In this document: positions 48,253 to 58,889 of the stretch, one piece after another | How positions within the stretch are numbered: the stretch's first letter is position 1 | Layout: each line of letters begins with the position of its first letter | Assembly (NCBI GenBank): GCA_949316235.1 | Contig: OX438754.1 | Span: 8,231,501 to 8,295,500 of the forward strand | Direction of reading: 5' to 3' | Length of the DNA: 64,000 nt | Source of the DNA: Oegoconia quadripuncta | Taxonomy: Eukaryota; Arthropoda; Insecta; Lepidoptera; Autostichidae | Notes under the pieces: generated by a model | Seen by the model: the letters and a program-made list of their open reading frames with translations, nothing else | Told to the model about the DNA's origin: nothing | The model's database searches: none | Translations under genes and position numbers: made by a program

Positions 48253-49019
48253 CAGAGATGTACAAAATACCCTGTACAAAGTATCTGCAATACAAAATGC
48301 AAGATACTTTTAAATAAAGTATTTCAGATACCAGATACAAAATACTTTCGGGAATAGTATCTGAAATACTAAATACCAAATACGTATCTTCTAAATACTT
48401 CTTAAGATACAAATACTTTTGTAAGAAAACAAGATTTTATTTTAATGAATTCTAAGTTTATTTTTCTTAATTGACATAACACGAGCATAACACGATAACA
48501 TAACACACACGTTACATAACATAACACGATTTATTCGTAAATAACTTAATGTTATTTACGTATGTAAATAACTTAACATTAAGTTATTTACGAATTATTC
48601 GTAAATAACTTAATGTAATGTAATATATACAAAAAGGCGGTCATCTTCTCAAATGAAATTACATTTCAGTTTTTTTTTTTTAATTGTTTGGCTCGCACGA
48701 CTTGTGCATTTGCCACATCTTGTATAGATACAGGCCAGTGCAGTGCAAAGAAAGAGTCGCCATCTACCAATGTGATGTTGGACTAATAATGACATGCTCA
48801 ATTTTACGCATTTATTTTATATATTTCTACTAATATATTACTAAAAGTATTTTATCAGAAAAAGTATTTATAAAATACTAAGATACCAAACAAAATATAT
48901 TTAAATACAAGATACAAAATGATTTTTTAAAAAGTATTTTAGATACAAAATGAAAATACGTATCTTGCATCTTGTATCTGTATTTCAGATACTTGTATCT
49001 TAGATAAGTCACACCTCTG
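48253..49019. mobile_element. Non-autonomous hAT element with intact 8-bp target duplication
   Basis: Bounded by CCTAAGTG on both sides (48245-48252, 49020-49027). Terminal CAGAGATGTACAAAATA and inverse CTTATC...CACACCTCTG follow the hAT CAGAGGTGT pattern. The subterminal 200 bp on each side are packed with AAGATAC/GTATCTT motifs, typical of transposase-binding arrays. The middle contains a 21-bp inverted repeat (48534-48594). No transposase. Position: inside the Dfd intron. Confidence 0.85.
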
Positions 49020-49639
49020 CCTAAGTGTGTCTATAGTTTAAATATAATCTAAATATTTTTGTGTCCTTTAGAAAAATTCTATTTCAGAACCAACAGGTGC
49101 TTGTACACCTAGGCACCTATCCTATCATCAGAACCTCATAAAACCTGCTCATCAAAATATATATATATATATAATTTCCTTTTTATATTGGTCATAAAAA
49201 ACTATAAAGTACTTTGATGTTCGCAACTAAGGACTGTGCTTACCAGCAGGTGTGAACATTCCAATTTATTGCATTGCGGTGATAATTTTACATTAACAAA
49301 CTTTAAAAATATATTGGTAATTAATAGACTGGTAATGGTAATGGTAATTTATATACATACAATACTGTTCAGTGTATTCGTAAACATGAGCATTGGTGTT
49401 GGGATCGAATTTAATGATTTTACCTTTCCTACGCTGCTATATTAATATAGATGTCAAGGTTTTTCTAATTTTACTTATATACCTACCTACCCGAGTTTCG
49501 AATATTTTAGGAAAAACAGCTCGTGCGTTATAAATTAATATGGATTTTGGGTATTGCAAACGAAAACCATTATAAGGACAGCCTAACAGTCGATTGACAT
49601 AATCTTCTGTCATGGCGTATTTCGAATCTTAGCATTTCA

Positions 49640-49895
49640 TTGTTTCAATGTCCCATTCAGCATGGAACATGTTATGAGGAGTGATGAAACGCATGTTGTT
49701 ATGAGAGTGATAAATATGGTTGTTGCTGGTTGGAAAGGAAGAGGAAGACCGAGGAAAAGATGGATGGAATGTGTGAGAGGTGACATGAACGAAACGGGCG
49801 CGATGTGGTAACGGCTGATAGAGGAGATTGGAAGAAAAAGACGTACTGCGCCGACCCCAAATAAATTGGGACCGGGGCAATACAGTGATGATACA
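49640..49895 (+). pseudogene. LINE (RTE-like) C-terminal fragment
   Basis: The plus strand reads VVAGWKGRGRPRKRWMECVR then GDMNETGAMW, a stop, and IEEIGRKRRTAPTPNKLG. The RGRP.KRWM.CV..DM pattern ending in WKK..ADP is the terminal motif of LINE endonuclease-reverse transcriptases. At least one stop; only the last 80 codons remain. Confidence 0.65.
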
Positions 49896-50171
49896 GCATG
49901 AACGAGCTCTTCAATAGCAGGCCGTTGTAAATAAACTACAGGTCGTGATAGCCCCGCAGGACTGGAAGAATTCACCCCAATTGTGACGTTGGACGGACGG
50001 AGATATTTTGTAATCTGCCGTGCATAGATTTTTATACTTATCGATACAATCGCAAACCTTATGCGTAATATTATGCATCCAGCGACTTTGTGGAACCCTT
50101 ATCAGATAAGAATGTCCATCCATTATGAAGGTGGACATTCCACGCTACGGAGGATATTCCCGGTCAGAATA

Positions 50172-50568
50172 TACAGGTTGAAATTTAATTCGTGTAATTC
50201 CTGTTGACAAGTGACTCCACTCCTGATTACGAACAACTTCCCACTAGGAATTATAGCCAAATTCGATCAAAATATTTTCAATCACTCATACAAAGTAAAC
50301 CATTCTGAAACCACCTTTAGTATGAAACAATTTTCGGCTGGTGACTCCACTCCTGATTATGAACAACTTTCCATTAAGCACCATAGCCGAATTCAGCCGA
50401 AAATTGTTAAATATCCATACTAAAGTGGTTTCAGAATGGTTTACTTTGCATACAAAGTGATTGAAAATTTTTTCATCGAATTCGGCTGTGGTTCCTAGTC
50501 GAAATGTTCGTAATCAGGAGTGGCGTCACCAGTTAATGCGAATTACACGAATTCAAATTCACCCTGTA
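50172..50568. mobile_element. TACAGG-ended fold-back MITE, 397 bp
   Basis: TA target bases at 50170-50171 and 50569-50570. The ends TACAGGTTGAAATTTAATTC and GAATTCAAATTCACCCTGTA are inverse. It has two extra internal modules: GTGACTCCACTCCTGATTA occurs twice directly (about 50212 and 50340) and once inverse near 50511. Related to 37406-37663. Confidence 0.75.
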
Positions 50569-50914
50569 TAGAAAAAACTCCTTTCTAAATTTTCTGTGTT
50601 TTGAGTATACTGCGTACCTACTTCAGAAGTCGTTAAAGTTAAAGTATATGAGGGCAATGACAGTCAAAATTTCGAACATATCGCGTCTATTTCTTATTTA
50701 TCGTCATTTTTTTCACTGGGTAGTTTCGATATCAGTATGAAGCTTTATAGATTTATCTGATAGCTTTTATGATAGCTTTATCTTGTATTAAATAAATAAC
50801 TAAACGTTCTACTTAATAATTAAGTATCTACACTAATTATGATAACAGAAAAAAAATTAAAATTTCAAAACCCCCGAAAAATATGAGTTTGTAATCATAA
50901 TTTTGGCTGTAAAT

Positions 50915-51175
50915 CCCAACTAATATTATAAATACGAAAGTTGTGTACCTATGGATGTATGTGTGTTTATTACCTCTTCTCTCTAAACGGCTGGACACAT
51001 TTGCTTGTAATTTGGTTGGTAGACAGATTAGGACCTGGATTAACATATAGGCTACTTTTTATCCTGGAAAAGTGACTGGTTGCTATAGGACAAGTATTAT
51101 TAGTGCGATTGCTTTTGAGACATAGAGTGACACATTTGGTAGTAAAACAAAGTCGCGGGTAACAGCTAGTTATGA
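50915..51175 (-). repeat. Helitron-like dispersed repeat
   Basis: Starts CTAATATTATAAATACGAAA and ends GTCGCGGGTAACAGCTAGTT, with ATAGGCTACTTTTTATCCTG inside. A very common lepidopteran repeat; the CTAG/T end suggests, but does not prove, a Helitron. Confidence 0.5.
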
Positions 51176-51399
51176 ATAAACCTGATGGACAGAGAAAAAT
51201 GATGCAAAATCGAACCTTGGCTTTTCGCCCGCACCTTCATCCGCGTGGATCTTGAAATAATATGTATACAACCTATCACTTCTGACTACGAAACTTTAAA
51301 ATATAAAGATTATCATTGTTTGCGTCAGAGTCAGGGCCAATAAGTACCTATTCATTATTTCTGACAAATTATTTAGCTACTGCTTCCTTTGATACACGA

Positions 51400-51600
51400 C
51401 ACGTAAAAAGAATAGCACCAACGCATCTCTTCCCATGGATGTCGTAAAAGGCGACTATGGGACTTTCCATCAAAAAACGCTTCACGCCGATGGACTCACC
51501 CCGTGTCATTTGTGCATTTCAGTATCCATATTTCGAAAAAAAATTAAACACCTATGCCAATAATTTCTATTTCACTTACCGAATATGCCATATTTTATAA
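51400..51600 (-). repeat. LINE scrap followed by 86-bp repeat, partial copy 4
   Basis: ATGGATGTCGTAAAAGGCGA at 51436 is a LINE phrase. 51536-51600 (CCTATGCCAATAATTTCTAT, CACTTACCGAATATGCC) is an inverse partial copy of the 86-bp repeat. Confidence 0.5.
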
Positions 51601-52199
51601 AAATATGTAGAATCCTTCGGGAAGAAATTCTCTAAATGATAGTAAAAACCATATAAAAATCGGCTGCCTAGATTACAACAACTATGTATACGCTCATTTA
51701 GACTACAGATAGAGATAGATGTATGTACAACATCGCATAGTTACAAAATAATTTCATTCTTTAACAAATTTTCTTTAGTAGTCCTTTGAATACGCAAGTA
51801 CAAAAGCAATTTCCTCGAAAGGAAATTAAAGCAATATGTATGTACTTCAAGCCGATAATAGCACTATTCTACGAAAGGTATTAGTTTAATTGAAGGTTCA
51901 ATTTCAGCGGTATGAATGCTTTACAAGTCAATTTGCCTTATAAGAATTAACTAGGGTAAAAGAAGGGGCAAGTGTGATTCGGGTTTAGCCCAAAAATGTA
52001 TAGTAAGTATAACACGTAAAATCGTAAAGGCAAAAGTCTGTTCCTACAAGGAAGATATCGGAAAAACCACTGAGCTGAACAATTTAAAACCATTCTTGTT
52101 TGGTTGTATATGTTTGAACTCGCAGTACGGAAAACCTATGGATGAATAATGATATAGTATTTACACATATAGTTAACTAAGTACGGATTAACATTTAGT

Positions 52200-52550
52200 C
52201 TACAGAAAATACTCGTTGCAGCCTGTGGCGGCAAAGATACTCTCTTGCGTCGTTCCTCCCGCTCGAGGAGTCTCTTCCTCCTGGACACGATTTGCCATGG
52301 CCAACATGGAAATCCTTAAATCCGCTTCGGACTCAGGTTGGCCGCAGCAAAGATAATCGATGGCGGTAGTGATCGATGCGAGTCCGGAGTCTAGATCACC
52401 TATTGTCTTGTTCCGTGTGTCCTGACAGCTGCACCCTTTGACGACCTTCTTAACGCCACAGAGAGTGCTGTTAGAGTGGCTAAGTTTTGGTCCAATAAAA
52501 TTAAATCTACCATAAATGTATGGTAAGGCTGATGTTTCGAACATGCACAT
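52200..52550 (-). CDS. Unidentified 116-codon ORF inside the Dfd intron
   Basis: An antisense ORF in a GC-richer patch (52220-52460). The predicted protein has clustered Cys (LCGVKKVVKGCSCQ, YLCCGQPESEAD) and a Glu-rich segment followed by RAGGTTQESIFAA. I recognise no domain. It could be a retroposed or transposon-derived fragment, an exon of a nested gene, or chance. There is no upstream promoter evidence and no neighbouring exon that I could join. Confidence 0.2.
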   Translation of the reverse strand: MCMFETSALPYIYGRFNFIGPKLSHSNSTLCGVKKVVKGCSCQDTRNKTIGDLDSGLASITTAIDYLCCGQPESEADLRISMLAMANRVQEEETPRAGGTTQESIFAATGCNEYFL

Positions 52551-53269
52551 AGTGAGACCTTGACAAAATGTCGCGAATGTTGAGAGTAAGGGGATAAATG
52601 GGTTGTCAAAAGACGCGTGTTCTCGATTTCTACAATTGTTATTTAAAAAAAAATAAGCAATAGGAGCATTTCCGAAAAATATGAAAAAAAGGCCAAAAGT
52701 AGAGGTTGGTTGCCATCTAATTAATTGTAGTTTTGTAATTTTGAGAATTTGTAAAGAGATTTAAAAACTAAAGAAAATTGTTTCGTAACTTTAATTTCGA
52801 ACAAAAGTCTATCGAGTCCGTATCTCCGGACTCCAAAGGAGAGATATTTTTGTTGTAACATTCATCAAAGCCTTTTCATTCAACTACTATGACAATTGAT
52901 AGTATCTTAAAAATATAGATAGGATTATTAGCACTTTCAAATGAATACTTGTAACTTCAAATCAACGAGGTGAGACGAGATAAAACGTTTTTAAAAATTT
53001 TCGAAGGGCAATTATATAATTGCCCTATTCCTTAAAATTAATTAATAAAAAATAATACTAATAATTATGCGCTTCAGTTACAGATAATTAGTCAATGTCA
53101 CTGGAAGCAAGTTTTATTACATTTTATAGTTTTATAACAGAAGCATACCCACTTGCATTAGATTACTCTACAAGAAGTTTCGAAATAATGTAATAAAAAC
53201 TTTTCCCATGATATAGCTGGAGTTAAGCCAGTTGTCGACTAATTATATTATATCCGATCACAACTCGGC

Positions 53270-53540
53270 CCCGTCTACGACGTTGTTTGAAGCCATGCAA
53301 AGTTCCACTCTGATGCAGTAGAACAGTCACATTTAACAGAACATTAAGATGTGCCATGTGTTTTGACATGACTTCATAATCACAAGCATTTTTGTAATTG
53401 CTCTATGAAGTCCCACTTGCCACGTTTTCTCTGCCTGCCTGGGTTCGCTTGCAATTTTTGGTGGCTAAACCCTGGGGAGCTGGGCATTTGGCATCCCAGT
53501 TCCCTTGTCGACTTTCGGTCACTTCATTAGCAAATGAAAT
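53270..53540. promoter_or_regulatory. Intronic unique block (candidate enhancer)
   Basis: GC-richer unique sequence (TGCCTGCCTGGGTTCGCTTG, CTGGGGAGCTGGGCATTTGG) followed by ATTAGC homeodomain-type core at about 53527. Candidate only. Confidence 0.2.
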
Positions 53541-55019
53541 CAATATTAAAAATATAGTTAGCCTTTGCTATGTATATTTTTTCATTCCAAGTGAAGATTT
53601 ACAAAACGTCTATCATTTATCATTGAGGTTAAGTGCTAATCTAATGGGAAAAAGTTAATTGATGTCAATCACCATAGTCTAAAGTTTCTCTCTCTTTAAA
53701 ATATTAGGACTACACAATACAAATTACCACAAATTTTCTTCAGTTGCTGACCTTGCTTCAGTCATTAAGTTGATCTCCATAGATATTAGTGACCGTCGAG
53801 CGACTTACTCAGGGTGGCTTTCCCCAATTCAAATAAAAGAGCGATTCAGGCTTGTCTACGATTTCGGATCGTTATGGTTACATACAAACCTCTCCACATG
53901 AGCGCACTACCAACTTATCGAGGCGGATTCTTCCCAACTACAGATTTTTCATTATATGTAGATTCTTTATTTTATATATTTCCACTTGTATATTTTCATT
54001 TTAACACAATTATTCTCCAACTGTACCTATAGCGTACCAACTTAACATATTCCCTATTTAATTGTACAGGTTCCTGTGTAGATAGTCAAGGTATTGTTTC
54101 GTCTATGTTCTTCTTTGTTAATAGATTTAAATTTTTTACTTATAGACATGTAATAAATAGGAGAATCTGTTAAAATGGAAAACTATAGATTTGAAGTTGG
54201 AAAAATGGAAAAGGGTACATGTGTGTCTTTGTACGATATTCTGATATATCATAAGTCGTTAGAAATCTCCTTCTTGTCGGTCTTCTCATAAAGTAAATTA
54301 ATAAAGTAGAGAATTGAGAAGCATGTCATGATTCTGTGATCTAAGAAAAATCTGGAACATTCTAAAGAATGCCTGGTGGTACTTATTGAACCTTCAAATA
54401 AATGGTGCTCACAGAAGCTTTGATGCCTAAAGAAGCTATTGTTGTAAGATTATATCAATAGAAATCTGTTAATTAATTCGAAACTTCTTAACGTAGGAGC
54501 TGGTGAAGTAGGACCACCTGAAATAGGACCTTAGTGCAATGTTTTTTTTAGAATTTTGGACCGTTACTTTAACTGCTCCCCTATGTGACGTTTTAAGCTA
54601 ATCAAAAGTGCGCACTTTAGACTCGAGAGGTCTAACAGGGCCCCATTCCAATGTAACTCCCTGAATAAATAGTGATACCGCAGTACAAAGTAAACCCTAT
54701 ACGACCCGAGACTAATTAAAAAGAAAAGTATGCGTACGAAGTATGCCCAGCTGTGATAATTTTACCTCAGACGATGATGATACAAACATTATGAAAATTA
54801 TATATAGTATCAAGCTCAAGGCTATTATAATTCATGTAATGGATACCAGCTGGGTGTTCCCAGTGTACAGTTGCTTCCATATCCAGAGTAAAACTGGTAG
54901 TTCTTATTAAGTTGTGCTAAGGTTTTAAATTGTACTAAAGTGTCGGGAATGAACGAACGCAACTCTACCGTGTACAAGCTCAACATGAACCTCTCTCATT
55001 ATTTGAAAAACGAACAATT

Positions 55020-55260
55020 TGCTAGGCACAATTAATCAAAACAAAAAAGGAAGCTCATGCTCGTGCACGTGTAATTATTATGCACATTAATTAACACACG
55101 GTGCCCCAGAGGTTGTTAGTACATACATTATTCAGTGTACGGTGCTCTATCTAGCACGCAAGTTGCTACCTTATTCCACTTTGTCGATAGGTAGGCACTT
55201 AATGTTAGTGCTCTAAATTAATTGCAAAATAACTACTCGGAGTACATTTGCTTATTTCAC
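55020..55260. promoter_or_regulatory. Intronic homeodomain-site/E-box cluster
   Basis: ATTAATCAAA (55031), CACGTG (55066-55071), GTAATTATTA (55071) and ATTAATTAAC (about 55086) lie within 65 bp. Such clusters occur in Hox autoregulatory enhancers. In AT-rich DNA TAAT cores are frequent, so confidence is low. Confidence 0.25.
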
Positions 55261-56104
55261 TGAGTAGTTCAGATTTGGATGGATCAGTCGGAGTTTTAAA
55301 AATGATATAAAGGACATCATTCTCATGTTATAGTTAATCAAAGTTTATCACATTAATTGAAGAAGTTCAACCCTATCAGGTGATCAGGTCATAGACACTC
55401 AGAAATTATAGGATTACTAATGTTTCTAGAACTCATTAGTTTTTCATCTTTTTGCCGCCAACGATTTGTTATTCCAATGGCAAAACTAGGCTCGCACAGT
55501 GCGTGTACGAACTGCCCGTCATCAATGTGAGATAGGGTTGACATTTCATGTAAAATTATTTATTTTTATGATAAAAATTTATGAACAGTTTTAGATCACT
55601 AACCATTACAAAATTATTTCTCGTCAGTTATATAATTATGGCATTTCCCGTAAAGTTGCTTGTTGCGTCCCACCAGACGGACGTTTAATACATTAAAAAT
55701 ACTTTAAAAACAAGCTTTCCATCATCTAGCTCCATCATGATTATGACATATTATTTAAGTCTAACCGCGTATGTCAAATTTCGGATCCGTGCTGTTAACC
55801 ATTGAGTAGATCCCTCTTGGGGGAGACAACACTATATGCATCATCAGATCATCGTGAAGACCTTGTATACAATATTTCGTATCCATGCTATTAATCGCTA
55901 AGGAGTTCCCCTCGTGAGATGATCCTGGCTGCAACATCAGTTCATGTCCATCATATAAATATATTATCATCAGAACTGAACAAGTATGCAAAATTTCAGC
56001 TCTTTATGTAAACAGAAAATGGTTCTAACTTGACTTGTAAATTTTTAACGGATATCTGTTGCATACATATCTATAGTTGCAAATAAGACACACAATATGT
56101 TACT

Positions 56105-56675
56105 GTTGAGTCACGTACGCGATTACACTGGTCCAAATTCGACAATTTGTTAAAGCCTGTCAGCTGTCGTACTAGCTATTTTTATGACTCCTTTGCAGCA
56201 AAATCTGTCCAATTGTGGAATGAGTTGCCTCGCATTATTCGTTGCGCTGAGTCGCTAGCGGTGTTTAAACGGCGTTTAAGAGAGCATTACTTATCGCTTT
56301 GATGTTAAACATTATAATGGTATTTATTTTGTTTATGTAAGTATATATTTATATATTTTGTAGTATTTTATGTAGTTATGCCCATTAGTCTGTATTTATA
56401 ATTATGATTATATATTATTACTATTGTTTGAATGTTAGGTATATTTATCATTTATATATATTATAGTATAAGGATTTAGATATGTTTTACTTTTGTAGTT
56501 TACTTTACGCTACGCAGTAGTAGTGTATTATATTAAGTTTCTTTGCCATGGTTGTCTGGAAGAGATCGCTATAAGCGATAAGACCGCCTTTGTACACCGG
56601 TTAAAATAATATCACTGTGTATATTTTTAAGCTGTGTACAATAAAGAATTTTTTCTTTCTTTCTTTCTTTCTTAC
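56105..56675 (+). pseudogene. LINE 3' end with reverse-transcriptase tail and (TTTC)n
   Basis: The frame from about 56105 to TGA at 56302 reads SFAAKSVQLWNELPRIIRCA then ESLAVFKRRLREHYLSL. This is the ..LWN.LP..IR...SL..FKR.L..Y C-terminus of jockey/CR1-like LINEs. The 3' UTR has TTGTCTGGAAGAGATCGCTA, AAGACCGCC and a TGTACAATAAAGAA signal, then TTTC repeats (56652-56675). 5'-truncated; no catalytic domain. Confidence 0.75.
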
Positions 56676-56689
56676 ACTGGAAAAGATCA

Positions 56690-57545
56690 TTAGTTTAGAA
56701 TGATTCTGGCTTGCAATCGCTAAACTAACCTAAATCTGAAAATCTCTAATTTTAAATTAATTTCCTAAAATGTGCTATTCTGAAATACATCTATCGCTAA
56801 ATTTAGAGATGGTTAAGACATACGAGTATCATAGGGAAGCCTGAATTGAATTGATGTACAGTATTGCCATCGGCAAAATCAGATGTTTTTTTTTCGAACA
56901 GGTTTTTTAAATGTTTGTTAATCAATGATTTAATAAGGAATTCCTTTACCGCATTTTATAATTTAAGTTGGCTTTTGTTTTTGACTCCAAATTTGCCTAT
57001 GTGTACAGGCTTTGGTGAATTGCGTTTCTTTATCAATAATAGGAAAATGGCAAAATTCTTTTAAAAAGTTATGTTCTATCATAATAATTTTTGGTTTTAG
57101 ATTACAATCAAAAATGGAGACTACTATACCATTGCTATTTAATAGTTACTCGAATTAAGTCTTATCTACCTTAAAAATAATATTTTTTTTTTGGTAAGGC
57201 TTTATTTTTCACCGCGCCTGTTAGGAAAGTCCTTTGTACCCCTAAAAAAGCCTTTTATATAAAGTTCACACTTTTTGGGCTGTAGATGGCCCAATACATC
57301 TAGAAAAACCTACTCTCTAATTTTAAACGTGATTATTTTAGATGGCGGCAAAATTTCGCTAAAGATATGTCTTAGATGGCTTTCTGGAATAGGTTTTGAT
57401 CTCTAAAACCTAAATTGAATTGATTTAGAGTAAACTTCAAATTTTAGAAACGTAAAAATTTTAGAGATGCGACGTAGAATAGGAAATCGGTTTAGAGCAC
57501 TCTAAATTCAAATTTAAGTATTAGAGGCCACTGCAGAATCGACAC
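56690..57545. repeat. Segment with many TTTAGAG/CTCTAAA motifs
   Basis: TTTAGAG or its inverse occurs at about 56797, 57402, 57429 and twice at 57501-57515, with variants (CTCTAATTTTAAA at 56746 and 57315). Subterminal motif arrays like this mark DNA transposons, but the ends and a target duplication were not identified. Confidence 0.35.
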
Positions 57546-58143
57546 CACAATATTTCGACTAATCAAAAGATTATTTCTAACATACAGTAAATTAAATGTA
57601 ACCGATGACGTTATAATTATTTATTACTAAATATATATTAAATACATAGCGAAGAAAATGACTACGACCTTAGGGTTCCCACGTTAGGGCTAGGTTAACT
57701 GCGAGGTAATTAATTTATATACTACAAGATGTTTACAATTTTAATGATAATGTTGGTTGGAGACGGGCAAATGATCACAATAAATTGATAATGTTCCATA
57801 CGTACAACTACATTTGAATAACACAACAAAGCTCTTCCCACACTTTATATTACACTACAGGAGAATGAGTTTTTGTGAAGTCAACTGACGAGAATATTAA
57901 CTGTGGCGCGTGAGTTGAGATCCATTTCGCAAAAAAGATCGTCATGAAACCAAGCTTGTACCTATTATTTATAAACTGATGATGTTGTCAGACCATCTGA
58001 AATGTTTTTAATAACTTCTTTGTGAGGTTTTGTTTCTTTGTTGCCATTTCGGGAATTAAACTTAGCCTGCCAAATATAATCTCGCACAGCAGGGCCAGGA
58101 TGTTGTTAAAGATACCTTCTAAAATTCCATTTTTCTTTTACAG
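57546..58143. other. End of the Dfd intron, nothing else seen
   Basis: AT-rich. Closes with a pyrimidine-rich stretch and the exon 2 acceptor. Confidence 0.5.
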
Positions 58144-58796
58144 CTAACGGCACGTTCCAGCCAGGGATGGAGCCAAAACGTCAGCGAACTGCATACACCA
58201 GACACCAAATATTAGAATTGGAGAAGGAATTTCACTACAATCGTTATTTAACGAGAAGAAGAAGAATAGAAATAGCCCATACTCTAGTCCTATCTGAAAG
58301 GCAAATTAAAATCTGGTTTCAGAATAGAAGGATGAAATGGAAAAAGGACAATAAATTACCCAACACCAAAAATGTTAGAAGAAAAACTAATCCAGCAGGT
58401 GTTACGACCACCGCGGCAAAAAGTGCACCAAAGAGTAGATCGAATAAGAATACCAATAACAACGACAAGAAGAAATCCAACAACAACGGCCGACCAGACA
58501 GCATAGAGAATGTGACCGATAATATTATGAACGACTTACATTGCGTTGGGGCGCAATCGAATTTGTCACATGATCCTGCGATTAGTCCCATGCCACATCA
58601 TGGTAACCAAATGAACGCAGGTCATATGACTCCTCATCATCTCCACATGATGAGTATGCATGCAGCTATGGATCCTGCTACTGTCGCCAACCTTTCCATG
58701 CACGGCTCTCCTGTTGGTAACGCAGGTTGTGGAACCGGTATCAACCCGGGTAACCAGCCAGTTATAAAATCAGACTACGGTCTCACTGCCTTATAA
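58144..58796 (+). CDS. Dfd: Deformed, coding exon 2 (homeodomain and C-terminus)
   Basis: Second and last coding exon of Deformed. The acceptor is a pyrimidine tract ending in TTTTACAG at 58143, and the junction is phase 1: the final T of exon 1 plus CT gives Ser179, followed by [17 protein letters not shown], which matches the linker known from insect Dfd. The 60-residue homeodomain is residues 189-248 (58173-58352). It has the recognition-helix core [13 protein letters not shown] with the Antp-class Gln50 and Asn51, and no substitutions at expected invariant sites. The Dfd-typical [10 protein letters not shown] follows it. The C-terminal tail (249-395) is low complexity: a Lys/Asn/Ser-rich segment, then His/Met-rich stretches. 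The stop is TAA at 58794-58796. A 90-aa antisense ORF beneath it is a shadow. This conserved intron position, between hexapeptide and homeodomain, is general for Hox genes. Confidence 0.98.
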
Positions 58797-58883
58797 TCCC
58801 TGTTATGTGTAAAGAAGAAGCTATATTTTCACTAATGGACTTTTCTTTAATTCTTACCATTCCTTTGTGTGGTGATAAGGTGT

Positions 58884-58889
58884 AATAAA
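58884..58889 (+). terminator. Candidate poly(A) signals 3' of Dfd
   Basis: First AATAAA, 88 bases after the Dfd stop. Further AATAAA hexamers occur at 59545-59550 and 59813-59818. Hox 3' UTRs are usually longer than 100 bases, so the distal signals are at least as likely to be used. In this AT-rich sequence the hexamer alone is weak evidence. Confidence 0.3.

Larger units (their letters stand above)
42884..58143 (+). other. Dfd intron (15,260 bp)
   Basis: Phase-1 intron between the two Dfd coding exons, opening GTAAGT and closing in a pyrimidine-rich tract plus ACAG. It contains many mobile-element remnants listed separately: RTE tails, a hAT element, a fold-back MITE, a Helitron-like repeat and a LINE 3' end. 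Between them are several unique GC-richer islands (about 44590-44950, 47165-47380, 53270-53540, 55040-55260) that may be enhancers. No internal coding exon is needed, because the protein joins exactly as in known Dfd. Confidence 0.95.

Noticed and set aside
49629..49975. Three antisense ORFs (71-112 codons)
   Set aside because: They lie opposite a recognisable LINE C-terminal fragment on the plus strand.
58319..58591. 90-codon antisense ORF under Dfd exon 2
   Set aside because: Shadow of the Dfd reading frame; its Leu/Phe-rich content comes from the Lys/Asn codons of the sense strand.
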